34,222 nt of DNA from Mycobacterium sp. E3251 (lineage in GTDB: Bacteria; Actinomycetota; Actinomycetes; Mycobacteriales; Mycobacteriaceae): assembly GCF_001666835.1 (NCBI RefSeq), contig NZ_LZJF01000146.1, positions 1-34,222 of the forward strand. The letters run 5' to 3'. Numbering within the stretch: position 1 is the stretch's first letter; the number at the start of each line of letters is the position of its first letter. Position numbers and translations under genes: made by a program. Shown in pieces: positions 24,732 to 33,138 of this stretch. The notes under the pieces were generated by a model. The model searched no databases and was not told the origin of the DNA. It worked only from the letters and a program-made list of their open reading frames with translations.

Positions 24732-25605
24732 GCGTTACCTTTCCTCGTCAGTTGGCGACGCCAGTCGGATGACCCTAACGCGCCCGCGCGTGAGTTGCTG
24801 TATGACGCTGAGTCGCCGAGCGGGTTTTATTTCGCGAACCCGGAAAGCGCCTTTCACTAGCTGCGTGGAATGTGCATCAGTGATTTGGCTCACTCTGGCT
24901 TGAATTGACCCCGCGCATGCCGGCAACCAGGGCGAATGGCCGACACGCTGACCGTCGCGCGGCGCAAGCATAAAGGTCCCCCTCGAGCCCGACAAGCGCA
25001 CGGGGATTCACAGGACCCGCACGATTGCCATCGTCTTGCCGTGCAAGAGCGAACCGGCACGCGGATTCGTTTGATGCGGCGCGCGGTTAACTCCGGACTA
25101 CTGCTCAAACAAGCCTTTATCTCGACGCCACTGACCCAACGCGACGAATACTCACCGATAGCGAGCGCTATCTTGGCGATCCCATTCGTGCAACTTTCAG
25201 GCCCCCGAAACGACGCCTCGAACACCATATCCCAGGCAGGGTTACGGCGGAATAGTACCAGCCAAGGAATTTTTCGGTCGCGATCATCCAGCGTGCGATC
25301 GCCTATCCAAAATCCGAAAGGGGTCCTGCGCGGCCGTCAGTGTTGGCTGACACCAACGGCTTTCGCGGTAGCGGTCAGTGTTGTGCGAAATGGCCTGCTG
25401 ATCAGGGGGATTGGCCGAACTCGGTGGGGGTCTCGCCGCACGCGGAAGCGCGCATGGCGCCGGCGCGCCTTCGCAACGTCGCAATTCGAGCGCCGAGCGT
25501 CACGCCAGCGTGACGGCCCGGGCCGAGCGCCACGCTGGCGTTGACGCTCGGCGTGAAGTCGCAAGTCGCCAACCCGAACAAACCCCCCCGATGATCACTT
25601 GACGC
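24732..25605. other. Gene-free stretch of about 870 bp
   Basis: No reading frame here has convincing protein character on either strand: the ORFs present are Arg/Ser-rich, without ribosome sites or family motifs. The stretch holds the promoter side of the minus-strand papA unit, two direct copies of GTCAGTGTTG (25336-25345 and 25374-25383) and the long inverted repeat at 25492-25552. Parts look less GC-rich than the flanking genes. No RNA gene could be recognised. Confidence 0.6.
25492..25552. repeat. Long inverted repeat (two nested hairpins)
   Basis: Arms of about 21-22 bases (25492-25512 and 25531-25552) are complementary except for one extra base in the right arm. They enclose a GC-only core with GGCCCGGGCC. 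The left arm itself holds a perfect small palindrome GTCACGC-CA-GCGTGAC (25499-25514). Similar GAGCGTCACGC/GCGTGACGCTC elements are, as far as I recall, scattered between genes in mycobacterial genomes. It could be a dispersed repeat, a protein-binding site or a bidirectional terminator. No T-run follows. Confidence 0.7.
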
Positions 25606-25645
25606 CATACATACAGCGTGTATGTTCATACATACGGTATGTATG
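25606..25645. promoter_or_regulatory. Double TetR-type operator before the maleylpyruvate-isomerase-like gene
   Basis: The second site (25627-25645) is a perfect 19-bp palindrome, CATACATAC-G-GTATGTATG. The first (25606-25624) is CATACATAC-A-GCGTGTATG, with 7 of 9 arm positions complementary. Their centres are exactly 21 bp apart, two helical turns, so two dimers could bind the same face. The elements overlap where the promoter of the gene at 25661 must be, and recur before the tetR gene at 26452-26479. Confidence 0.8.
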
Positions 25646-25660
25646 AAAGGGGATGAGTTC

Positions 25661-26407
25661 ATGACGGCCACGCTCGACGCGATAGCGGAGGAACGCGCAA
25701 CCGTTCTTAAGGTTTGCGCGCAAATGCCTGACTCGATGTGGGCGGAGGACAGTGGGTGTGCTGGCTGGTCGGTCCAGGATCTGGTGTCGCACATGGCGTG
25801 TAGCTACTGGTTGGCTGTCGATCCGTCGACGCTGCCCGATCCCGGCGGCCTGCCCGCCGAACGCGCGGCCGACCTTTACGTCGAGTCCCGCCGTTCCATG
25901 ACCCCGGCGGAGGTCGTGGCCGACTATGAGTCGGTCAGTTCGCGCGGGCTGGACGTCCTCGCCGCGGTCGAGGGCCAAGATATCGAGATACCGATCGGCG
26001 ACGTCGGGACCTATCCGGCCTCCGTCGTGCCCACGACTTTTGTCTTCGAGTCCTTCATCCATCTTCGGTACGACTTGTTCGCCCCGGACGGACCGTTGCG
26101 GTCGGATCCGCCGCCCGTCGACGAACTACGGCTTGCCCCCACGCTGGACTGGATCGAGGCTGCGCTGCCGCAGCAGAACACCCACCTGATCAACGATTTA
26201 CGCGTCGGGGCCGAGATCCGCCTCGACGGGTTGTGCGCCCGGACCCTGCGCCTCGGCGCCCAGGGTGATGTGGCCGCGCGTATCACGTCCGATTCGGAAG
26301 CGTTCGTGCGATGGATAACCCAACGCGGTGCGTGGGAAAGCCTCGGCGTTCAGGCCGAGGGGGACCCGTCCGCTTTGGAGATCATCCGTCAGCTAAGAGT
26401 GTTCTGA
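25661..26407 (+). CDS. Maleylpyruvate-isomerase-family protein (mycothiol-dependent/DinB-like)
   Basis: 248 aa from the ATG at 25661, with AAAGGGGA about 9 bases upstream. ATG codons at 25622 and 25643 lie inside the operator and are unlikely starts. The N-terminal four-helix part (about 1-150) shows the MDMPI_N/DinB-like pattern W...GWSVQDLVSHM with His44 as probable metal ligand. A C-terminal domain follows (about 165-248). Family members use mycothiol for isomerisation or detoxification, but most mycobacterial copies are uncharacterised. Paired with a TetR regulator and sharing its operator, it looks like an inducible enzyme responding to a small molecule. Confidence 0.85.
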   Translation: MTATLDAIAEERATVLKVCAQMPDSMWAEDSGCAGWSVQDLVSHMACSYWLAVDPSTLPDPGGLPAERAADLYVESRRSMTPAEVVADYESVSSRGLDVLAAVEGQDIEIPIGDVGTYPASVVPTTFVFESFIHLRYDLFAPDGPLRSDPPPVDELRLAPTLDWIEAALPQQNTHLINDLRVGAEIRLDGLCARTLRLGAQGDVAARITSDSEAFVRWITQRGAWESLGVQAEGDPSALEIIRQLRVF

Positions 26408-26441
26408 ACGACGCTGCCTTTAGCGCTATCGCACCCCGCGA

Positions 26442-26480
26442 CCTTCATGCGGTATGTATGACATGCATACGTGGGTGTGA
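26442..26480. promoter_or_regulatory. TetR operator elements before tetR (probable autoregulation)
   Basis: GTATGTATG (26452-26460) is an exact copy of the right arm of the perfect palindrome at 25627-25645, and CATGCATAC (26462-26470) matches its left arm at 8 of 9. Read as two sites (about 26442-26460 and 26462-26479), their outer arms are weaker (6 of 9 each) and their centres lie about 20 bp apart, echoing the paired arrangement upstream of 25661. Confidence 0.65.
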
Positions 26481-26494
26481 AAGGTGAGGGTCGC

Positions 26495-27112
26495 ATGGCG
26501 CAGGACGGTCGCCGTACGCAGGCGGAGCGCGCCGCGGATACGCGCGGCGCGTTGATCGGCGCCGCCCGGCCCCTGTTCGCATCGTTGGGATTCGCCGAGG
26601 CGTCCCTGGAGACGATCGTGCGCGACGCCGGGGTGACGCGCGGCGCGTTGTACCACCACTTCGCCGACAAGACAGAGCTATTCGCGGCGGTGTTCGAGCA
26701 AGTGGAGGGCGAGATGGCCGCGCGGATGGGGGAGGCCGTCGCGGCCGCGGGGGAATCCGATCCGGTTGAGATCATGCGGCTGTGCGCGGGCCTGTGGTTG
26801 GACGCGTGTGCCGAGCCGGAGATCCAGCGCATCGTTTTGCTGGAAGCGCTGGCGGTGCTGGGCTGGGAACGCTGGAGCGACATCGGGCACCGATACAACA
26901 TCGGATTCGTGACGGCGCTGCTCACCGACGCCATCGAGTCCGGCAGCATCCCGCCCCAACCCGTCGAGGCCACGGCCCTGACAGTCATGGGGGCGTTGCG
27001 CGAGGCAACGCTCTACATTGCCCGCGCGGACGATCATCGCCAGGCAAGGGCGGATGCCGGCGCGGTGATGGACAGGATCCTGGAAGCATTGCGGGCCAAG
27101 CACATCGGCTGA
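26495..27112 (+). CDS. TetR-family transcriptional regulator
   Basis: 205 aa from the ATG at 26495, with AAGGTGAGGG in front. The GTG at 26471 lies in the operator and is less likely. The N-terminal helix-turn-helix (about 17-62) reads ARPLFASLGFAEASLETIV...GVTRGALYHHFADKTELFAAVF, a textbook TetR signature. The rest is the helical ligand domain. It probably represses itself and the upstream maleylpyruvate-isomerase-like gene through the shared CATACATAC/GTATGTATG elements. The ligand is unknown. Its stop lies 2 bp from the convergent mbtA stop, with no terminator hairpin visible. Confidence 0.94.
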   Translation: MAQDGRRTQAERAADTRGALIGAARPLFASLGFAEASLETIVRDAGVTRGALYHHFADKTELFAAVFEQVEGEMAARMGEAVAAAGESDPVEIMRLCAGLWLDACAEPEIQRIVLLEALAVLGWERWSDIGHRYNIGFVTALLTDAIESGSIPPQPVEATALTVMGALREATLYIARADDHRQARADAGAVMDRILEALRAKHIG

Positions 27113-27114
27113 GG

Positions 27115-28767
27115 TCACCTCGGCAGGGCCGAGATCTGGCCGGCGATCGCCTTTTTGTCGATCTTGCCGATCGGTGTGGTGGGCAGTGTTGACATCGGCA
27201 CCAACGCGTCGGGCCGGGTGTGGGCGGCCACCCCACGCCGGTCGAGGTATGCGTTCAGTTCCGCCAGAGTCATTGCCGGCCCGGTGAAAACAACCGCCGC
27301 GCAGATCTTTTCGCCAAGATACGGGTCGGGCAACGGCACCGCTGCCGCTGAGAAGATCGACGGGTGGCTGAGCATCTGCTCCTCGAGGTCCGCGGCGGAG
27401 ACGGTTTCGCCGCCGCGGCAGATCACGTCCTTGACCCGCCCGGTGACCGTTAGATACCCATCGTGGCGGAGCCGGACCAGGTCACCGCTGCGGAAGAAGC
27501 CGTCGGGATCGAAGCACCGTTGGTTCTCGCGCTCGGCGCGGTAGTAGCCGTTGAGCGTGTACGGGCCTCGTACCAGCAGCTCGCCTTCCTCGCCCAGTTC
27601 CACCGGTTCGCCGTCGGGGTCGACGATGCGCAATTCGTCGGCCTCGCACAGCGGCCGCCCCTGGGTGAAATCGGTGAGCTCGGGCGGATCGCCGGGGCGG
27701 GTGTAGTTCAGCAGTCCCTCCGCCATCCCGAACACCTGCTGCAGCCCCGGGGTCAACGCGGCGCGGATCAGTCGGGCGTCGTCGGCCTCCAGCTTGGCGC
27801 CGCCAACTTGCAAGAGCCGCAGGGACTTCGGTGTTGCCGGCTCCCACTCGCACGCCTGCGCCCACAGTTTGGCCAGGGCCGGAACCAGGGCGGTGACCGT
27901 GACGCCGTGACGCTCGATGGCGGCGAAGGCGGCCTCGGGGCTGGGGTCGGTGCCGAACACGGTGGTGGCGCCCACGGTCATCGAGCCGAGCAGCCCGGGA
28001 CACGCCAGCGGGAAGTTGTGGCCGGCCGAGAGCAGCACCAGATAGACGTCGTCGGCCGTGAGCCGGCACAGCTGGGCGCTGGCGGTCGCGTTGAACACGT
28101 AATCGTCGTGGGTTCGGGGGATGAGTTTGGGCGTCCCGGTGGTGCCGCCCGAAACCAGCAGCAGCGCAGGCGATCCCGGATCGCGTGCCGGCACCCGGGG
28201 TGGGGCGGCGGCCCGATCGCAGAGTTGGGTCCATGAGGTGAACGGGCCGGGGTCGCCGTCGACGATGACGTGCTCGAGCGTCGGGTGGTCTTGGACGAGT
28301 TCGCGCGCCATGGCGCGATAGTCGAAACCGTTTGCCGCATCGGCGATCACCAATCCGGCGGCTTGGCTGACGGCGGCGAAGTGCCCCAATTCGGCGGCCC
28401 GGTGGCCGGGCAGGCACATCACCGGGATGGCGCCCGCGCGCATCAGCCCGAACAGCGCCACCGCGAACTGGCAACCGTTCGGAAGTTGCAGCAGCACCCG
28501 GTCGCCCGGTGCGATGCCCAGAGCGTGCAGCCCTGCGGCGGCGCGGCCGGCGCGCGCGTCGAGCTGGGCATAGCTCAGGGCCGCACCGTCCGCGGCGTCG
28601 AGCACGGCCGTTCGGTCGGGCCAGCGCTGTGCCGCGTCGCTCAGGATGCTGTCCAGCGTGCGGCCCGCCCAGTAACCGGCCGCCCGATAGGCCGCGGCCC
28701 GATCGGCGGGGAACGGCACGAACCCTTCGAGGGGCCCGGCCAGGGACGGTGGTGTCTTCGTGGTCAT
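27115..28767 (-). CDS. mbtA: Salicyl-AMP ligase MbtA (mycobactin biosynthesis)
   Basis: 550 aa, ATG with a TAAGGA site. It activates salicylate as salicyl-AMP and loads it on the aryl carrier domain of MbtB, the first step in mycobactin assembly. It is an adenylate-forming enzyme of the DhbE/EntE type: P-loop LVSGGTTGTPKLIPRTH (about 188), core motif FGMAEGLLNYTR (about 343), FFRSGDLV (about 422), hinge RVKDVICRGGETV (about 442), and the catalytic Lys in TTPIGKIDKKAI near the end. Length is close to M. tuberculosis MbtA. It is divergent from mbtB, with two iron boxes in the shared 97-bp region, so iron-repressed by IdeR is expected. Confidence 0.96.
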   Translation of the reverse strand: MTTKTPPSLAGPLEGFVPFPADRAAAYRAAGYWAGRTLDSILSDAAQRWPDRTAVLDAADGAALSYAQLDARAGRAAAGLHALGIAPGDRVLLQLPNGCQFAVALFGLMRAGAIPVMCLPGHRAAELGHFAAVSQAAGLVIADAANGFDYRAMARELVQDHPTLEHVIVDGDPGPFTSWTQLCDRAAAPPRVPARDPGSPALLLVSGGTTGTPKLIPRTHDDYVFNATASAQLCRLTADDVYLVLLSAGHNFPLACPGLLGSMTVGATTVFGTDPSPEAAFAAIERHGVTVTALVPALAKLWAQACEWEPATPKSLRLLQVGGAKLEADDARLIRAALTPGLQQVFGMAEGLLNYTRPGDPPELTDFTQGRPLCEADELRIVDPDGEPVELGEEGELLVRGPYTLNGYYRAERENQRCFDPDGFFRSGDLVRLRHDGYLTVTGRVKDVICRGGETVSAADLEEQMLSHPSIFSAAAVPLPDPYLGEKICAAVVFTGPAMTLAELNAYLDRRGVAAHTRPDALVPMSTLPTTPIGKIDKKAIAGQISALPR

Positions 28768-28807
28768 GGGTCCTTAAACCGGGGGCGTAGTAGCGGCGCT
28801 TCGTGAG

Positions 28808-28826
28808 TAAGGATAGGGTAACCAAC
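28808..28826. promoter_or_regulatory. IdeR-like iron box 1 (mbtA/mbtB intergenic)
   Basis: TAAGGATAGGGTAACCAAC matches the IdeR consensus TTAGGTTAGGCTAACCTAA at 14 of 19 positions. It lies about 40 bp from the mbtA start and in the probable promoter of mbtB, where iron-loaded IdeR would repress. Confidence 0.8.
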
Positions 28827-28831
28827 GATAC

Positions 28832-28850
28832 TTAGGGCAGCCTGTGCTAA
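28832..28850. promoter_or_regulatory. IdeR-like iron box 2 (mbtA/mbtB intergenic)
   Basis: TTAGGGCAGCCTGTGCTAA matches the IdeR consensus at 13 of 19, with both outer TTAGG/CTAA arms intact. It begins 5 bp after box 1 and ends 14 bp before the mbtB start, so a protein bound here would block transcription start or early elongation of mbtB. Confidence 0.8.
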
Positions 28851-28864
28851 TCCAGGGAGGGTTC

Positions 28865-31800
28865 GTGGTGCGTGCCTCGGCGCGCTCGGAAGACATCCGG
28901 GCGCAGGTGGCCGAACTGCTCGGCGTCGGTGTCGACGACATTCACCCCAGCACCAACCTCATTGGCCAAGGCCTGGACTCCATCCGGATCATGACCCTGG
29001 CGGGCCGGTGGCGCCGTGCGGGCATCGCCGTGGACTTCGCCACGCTGGCCGAAACTCCGACCGTCGAGGCGTGGACCGCGCTGGTCGGCGCGGACTCGCC
29101 GGCCGATCCCGCCGACCAACGCCTCCCCGCGCAACCGGCGGGCGACGCGGGTGAGCCGTTCCCACTGGCCCCGATGCAGCACGCGATGTGGGTCGGCCGC
29201 CAGGACCACCAGCAGCTCGGTGGGGTGGCCGGTCACCTCTACGTCGAGTTCGACGGCGGCGCCATCGATCCCGAACGCCTGCGCGCCGCGGCCACGGCGC
29301 TGGCCCGGCGCCACCCGATGCTGTGGGTGCGGTTCCTGCCCGACGGAACGCAGCGGATCGTAACAACCGATGACGAATTCCCGGTCGCCGTCGAGGATCT
29401 GCGCCGGCAGGATGGCGACGAAGCGGATCGGCGACTGGCCGCGATCCGCAACGCCAAATCGCACCAGCAGCTCGACGGAGCGGTGTTCGAGCTGGCATTG
29501 ACGCGCCTGCCGGGTGAACGTTCGCGCTTACACGTCGACCTGGACATGCAGGCCGCCGACGCGATGAGCTACCGGACCCTGATGGCCGACCTGGCCGCGC
29601 TGTACCTCGGGCGCGACCTGCCCGCGTTGACCTACACCTACCGGCAGTACCGCCGCGTGATCGAGGCGGAAGAGGCGCGGCCGCAGCCGGACCGCGACGC
29701 CGCCCGTGATTGGTGGGCGCAGCGCATCCCGCAGCTGCCGGACCCGCCGGCCCTGCCCTTCACCGGCGACCGCGGTTCGCGGACGAGCACCCGGCTCTGG
29801 CACTGGCTGGACCCGCGCACCCGCGACGCCCTGTTCTCCCGCGCCCAGGCCCGCGGGGTCACCCCGGCGATGACGCTGGCCGCCTCCTTTGCCAACACCC
29901 TGGCCCGCTGGTCGACCACCTCGCGGTTCCTGCTGAACGTGCCGCTGTTCGGGCGCCGGCCGCTGCACCCCGACGTCGACTCGCTGGTCGGCGACTTCAC
30001 CTCATCATTGCTGCTCGACGTCGACCTCGCGGGGACCCGAACAGCGGCGGCGCGGGCGCGGGCGGTGCAGGACGCCATGCGGACCGCCGCCGCCCACTCC
30101 GCCTATCCCGGGCTGTCGGTGCTCCGGGACCTCAGCCGCCATCGCGGCACCCAGGTGTTGGCACCGGTGGTCTTCACCAGCGCGCTGGGACTCGGCGCGC
30201 TGTTCAGCCCCGAGGTCACCGATCAATTCGGGACACCCGCGTGGATCATCTCCCAGGGCCCGCAGGTGCTGCTCGACGCCCAGGTCACCGAGTTCGACGG
30301 CGGCGTGTTGGTGAATTGGGATGTGCGCGAGGGCATCTTCGCCCCGGGCGTCGTCGACGCCATGTTCGCCTACCACATCGACGAACTGCTCAGGCTGGCT
30401 TCCGCCGACGACAACTGGGACGCACCGGGACCGTCGCCGCTGCCCGACGCGCAGCGCGCCGTGCGCGACGCGGTCAATGGCCGCACCGCCGAACCCAGCG
30501 GAGAAGCGTTGCACGACGGGTTCTTTCGGCAAGCCGAGCGGCGACCCGACGCGCCGGCGATCTTCGCCAGTTCCGGTGACCTGAGCTACCAGCAGCTGCG
30601 CGACCAGGCACTGGCGGTGGCCGCCGCGTTGCGCGCGGCCGGCGTCGGCGCGGGCGACACGGTCGCGGTGATGGGGCCGAAGACCGCCGAGCAGGTGCCG
30701 GCGCTGTTGGGCATCCTGAGCGTCGGCGCGGCCTACCTGCCGATCGGCGCCGACCAGCCGCGCGACCGCGCGGAACGCATCCTGGGAACCGGCGCGGTGT
30801 GCTTGGCCCTGGTCTGCGGCGGGCAGCGGCTGGCACTGCCGGTGCCCGAGCTGACCCTCGCCGACATCCTCCGCGAACCGCCCATTGTCGCCGAAAACAT
30901 CTCGGCAAGAGTCGATCCCGATGGCCTCGCATATGTGTTGTTCACCTCCGGATCGACCGGCGAGCCCAAGGGCGTTGAGGTGACCCACGATGCCGCGATG
31001 AACACGGTGGAGTTCATCGCCCGCCACTTCGAGATCGGTCCCGCGGACCGGTGCCTGGCCCTCTCCACGCTCGAAGGCGACATCTCGGTGATGGACATCT
31101 TCGTCACCTTGCGCACGGGTGGGTCGATCGTGGTGGTCGACGAGGCGCAGCGCCGTGACCCCGACTCCTGGGCCCGGCTCATCTACACCCACCAAGTCAC
31201 CGTGCTGCACTTCATGCCGGGCTGGCTGGAGATGCTGATCGAAGTCGGACAAGGAAGGCTGTCCTCGGTGCGGGTCATCCCCACCGGCGGGGACTGGGTG
31301 CGGCCGGAGGTGGCGCGCCGCCTGAAGGCCGAGGCACCCAACCTGCGATTCGCCGGCCTGGGGGGAGCGACCGAAACACCGGTGCACAACACCATTTTCG
31401 AGGTCGACGATCCCGACGCCCTGCCGGCGGACTGGACCGCCCTGCCCTATGGGGTGCCGCTGCCGAACAACGCCTGCCGCGTCGTCAACGACGCGGGCGA
31501 CGACTGCCCCGACTGGGTCGCCGGCGAGCTGTGGGTCTCCGGTCGTGGCATCGCCCAGGGCTATCGGGGGCGGCCGGACCTGACCGCGGAACGCTTCGTC
31601 GAGCACGCGGGACGCAGGTGGTACCGGACCGGCGACCTGGCCAGGTATTGGCCCGACGGAACGCTCGAGTTCGTCGGCCGGGCCGATCACCGGATCAAGA
31701 TCAGCGGTTATCGTGTCGAACTCGGCGAGATCGAGGCCGCGTTGCGACGGCTGCCGGGGGTGGCGATAGCGGTCGCCGCCCTGCTTCCCGCACCGGGTGG

Positions 31801-32377
31801 CTCCGAGGTGCTGGCCGCCGCGGTGTGCCCGGAAGCTTCCGCTGGCGCCGGGCTGACGGCCGAGCGAGTTCGGGAGCTGATGGGCGAACTCGTTCCGGCG
31901 CATATGGTTCCGCGCCACGTCGCGCTGGTGAGACGCATCCCGTTCACCGATGCCGGCAAGATCGACCGTCGTGCCGTCGCCCGCGACTTGGGCGCCGAGG
32001 TCTCACGATCCGAGCAGCCGGGCTACCGCGCCCCGTCGACCCCGCTGGAATCCGCCCTGGCCGCGCTCCTCGGTGATCTCCTCGGCGTGGACCGGGTCGG
32101 GCGCGAGGACGACTTCTTCGCCCTGGGCGGCGATTCCGTGCTGGCCACCCAGGCCGTGGGTCGTATCCGGAGCTGGCTGGACACCCCCGACATCATGGTC
32201 GCCGACATCTTCGCCACCAGAACCGTTGCGGCACTGGCCGATTTGCTTACCGGCCGGGAGCGGGACGGCCGGCGCCTGGATCAGGTGGCCGAACTATGCC
32301 TGGAAGTCATTCACATGGACGCCGACGCGGTGCTGTCGGCTTCTCACCAGACCGGCGAAACCGGGACGGCTCGATGA
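28865..32377 (+). CDS. mbtB: Mycobactin nonribosomal peptide synthetase MbtB (ArCP-Cy-A-PCP)
   Basis: 1170 aa. It takes salicylate from MbtA, joins it to a Ser/Thr and cyclises to the (methyl)oxazoline cap of mycobactin. Domains: aryl carrier (about 5-75, Ser in GQGLDSIR); cyclisation domain (about 105-520, with DMQAAD in place of the condensation His motif, as expected for Cy); adenylation (about 550-1020, FTSGSTGEPKGVE, YRTGDLARYWPDG, GYRVELGEIE); peptidyl carrier (about 1070-1145, GGDSVLAT). The GTG at 28865 aligns with the M. tuberculosis start; the next GTG (28868) has better spacing from GGGAGG, and an earlier GTG (28844) lies in the iron box. M. tuberculosis MbtB is about 1414 aa; here the thioesterase is a separate gene. 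Confidence 0.95.
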   Translation: MVRASARSEDIRAQVAELLGVGVDDIHPSTNLIGQGLDSIRIMTLAGRWRRAGIAVDFATLAETPTVEAWTALVGADSPADPADQRLPAQPAGDAGEPFPLAPMQHAMWVGRQDHQQLGGVAGHLYVEFDGGAIDPERLRAAATALARRHPMLWVRFLPDGTQRIVTTDDEFPVAVEDLRRQDGDEADRRLAAIRNAKSHQQLDGAVFELALTRLPGERSRLHVDLDMQAADAMSYRTLMADLAALYLGRDLPALTYTYRQYRRVIEAEEARPQPDRDAARDWWAQRIPQLPDPPALPFTGDRGSRTSTRLWHWLDPRTRDALFSRAQARGVTPAMTLAASFANTLARWSTTSRFLLNVPLFGRRPLHPDVDSLVGDFTSSLLLDVDLAGTRTAAARARAVQDAMRTAAAHSAYPGLSVLRDLSRHRGTQVLAPVVFTSALGLGALFSPEVTDQFGTPAWIISQGPQVLLDAQVTEFDGGVLVNWDVREGIFAPGVVDAMFAYHIDELLRLASADDNWDAPGPSPLPDAQRAVRDAVNGRTAEPSGEALHDGFFRQAERRPDAPAIFASSGDLSYQQLRDQALAVAAALRAAGVGAGDTVAVMGPKTAEQVPALLGILSVGAAYLPIGADQPRDRAERILGTGAVCLALVCGGQRLALPVPELTLADILREPPIVAENISARVDPDGLAYVLFTSGSTGEPKGVEVTHDAAMNTVEFIARHFEIGPADRCLALSTLEGDISVMDIFVTLRTGGSIVVVDEAQRRDPDSWARLIYTHQVTVLHFMPGWLEMLIEVGQGRLSSVRVIPTGGDWVRPEVARRLKAEAPNLRFAGLGGATETPVHNTIFEVDDPDALPADWTALPYGVPLPNNACRVVNDAGDDCPDWVAGELWVSGRGIAQGYRGRPDLTAERFVEHAGRRWYRTGDLARYWPDGTLEFVGRADHRIKISGYRVELGEIEAALRRLPGVAIAVAALLPAPGGSEVLAAAVCPEASAGAGLTAERVRELMGELVPAHMVPRHVALVRRIPFTDAGKIDRRAVARDLGAEVSRSEQPGYRAPSTPLESALAALLGDLLGVDRVGREDDFFALGGDSVLATQAVGRIRSWLDTPDIMVADIFATRTVAALADLLTGRERDGRRLDQVAELCLEVIHMDADAVLSASHQTGETGTAR

Positions 32378-33138
32378 CCTCCGACCGGGTGCTCAGTGCG
32401 CCAACCGAGTTCGCCTCCTGGATCAAGCGGGTGCCCAGCGGCAACGACGGCCGGTGCACCGGCGCGACCGTGGTGTTTCCGCATGCCGGGGCGGCCGCGG
32501 CGAGCTACCGCGTGCTGGCGACCGCGCTGGCCGCGGGCGGCGACACCTACATCGTGCAGTATCCGCAGCGCGCGGACCGGCTGAGTCACCCGGCCCCCGA
32601 CACGGTGCACGACCTGGCGCGAGGTTTGTTCGACGCTGGGCCGTGGAGCCGGGTGGCGCCGCTGCGGCTGTTCGGCCACAGCATGGGCGCCGTCGTCGCT
32701 TTCGAGTTCGCCAGGATCGCCGAATCCCACGACGTTGCCGTGCAGCGCCTGTGGGTTTCGGCCGGCCCGGCGCCGTCGGCCGTAGCGGCCATGCCGGAAC
32801 TCCCCACCACCGTCGACGGATTACTCGCCGACATCGCCGATCTCGGCGGCACCGACCCCGAACTGCTCGCCGATGAAGAGTTCGCCGAACTGCTGACCAC
32901 CGCGGTGCGCGCCGACTACGAAGCGGTCAACCGCTACGAGTGTGCCCCCGGCGTCCGCATCCGCGCCGACATCCGCGTCCTGGGGGCGCGCGACGACCAT
33001 CGCGTCGATCCGTCCGCGTTGCGGCTCTGGGAGAACCACACCGCCGGAGCCTTCGAGTTGTTCTTGTACGACGGCGGGCACTTCTATCTCGACGAGCACA
33101 TCGATGCCGTGGCGCGACGGGTGAATGCCGATGTCTGA
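32374..33138 (+). CDS. mbtT: Type II thioesterase of mycobactin synthesis (MbtT)
   Basis: 254 aa from the ATG at 32374, overlapping the mbtB stop (ATGA). Alpha/beta-hydrolase fold of the GrsT/TesA type: nucleophile Ser103 in GHSMG, N-terminal FPHAGAAAASY, an Asp near 207 (LGARDD) and His236 in DGGHFYLDEH complete a triad. Such enzymes clear wrong or stalled acyl groups from NRPS/PKS carrier domains. In M. tuberculosis MbtB the extra C-terminal length corresponds to this domain (1170 plus 254 residues is close to 1414), so the two genes here look like the unfused state. The stop overlaps the mbtC start by 8 bp. Confidence 0.9.
   Translation: MTSDRVLSAPTEFASWIKRVPSGNDGRCTGATVVFPHAGAAAASYRVLATALAAGGDTYIVQYPQRADRLSHPAPDTVHDLARGLFDAGPWSRVAPLRLFGHSMGAVVAFEFARIAESHDVAVQRLWVSAGPAPSAVAAMPELPTTVDGLLADIADLGGTDPELLADEEFAELLTTAVRADYEAVNRYECAPGVRIRADIRVLGARDDHRVDPSALRLWENHTAGAFELFLYDGGHFYLDEHIDAVARRVNADV

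Noticed and set aside
25336..25383. Two direct copies of GTCAGTGTTG, 38 bp apart
   Set aside because: Only ten bases, no adjacent gene start and no third copy; could be chance.
24936..25544. 202-codon ORF on + in the gene-free stretch
   Set aside because: Arg/Ser-rich, no family motif, and its end is a translation of the inverted repeat; no convincing ribosome site.
25402..25794. 130-codon ORF on - across the inverted repeat and TetR operators
   Set aside because: It reads through the repeat and the operator array and into the start of the + strand gene; such frames are common artefacts of this repeat type.
27482..28825. 447-codon alternative frame on the - strand over mbtA
   Set aside because: Arg-rich frame overlapping MbtA, which has all family motifs; not a protein.
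30005..31918. 637-codon ORF on the - strand within mbtB
   Set aside because: Wholly antisense to well-supported MbtB domains; composition typical of a codon-position shadow.
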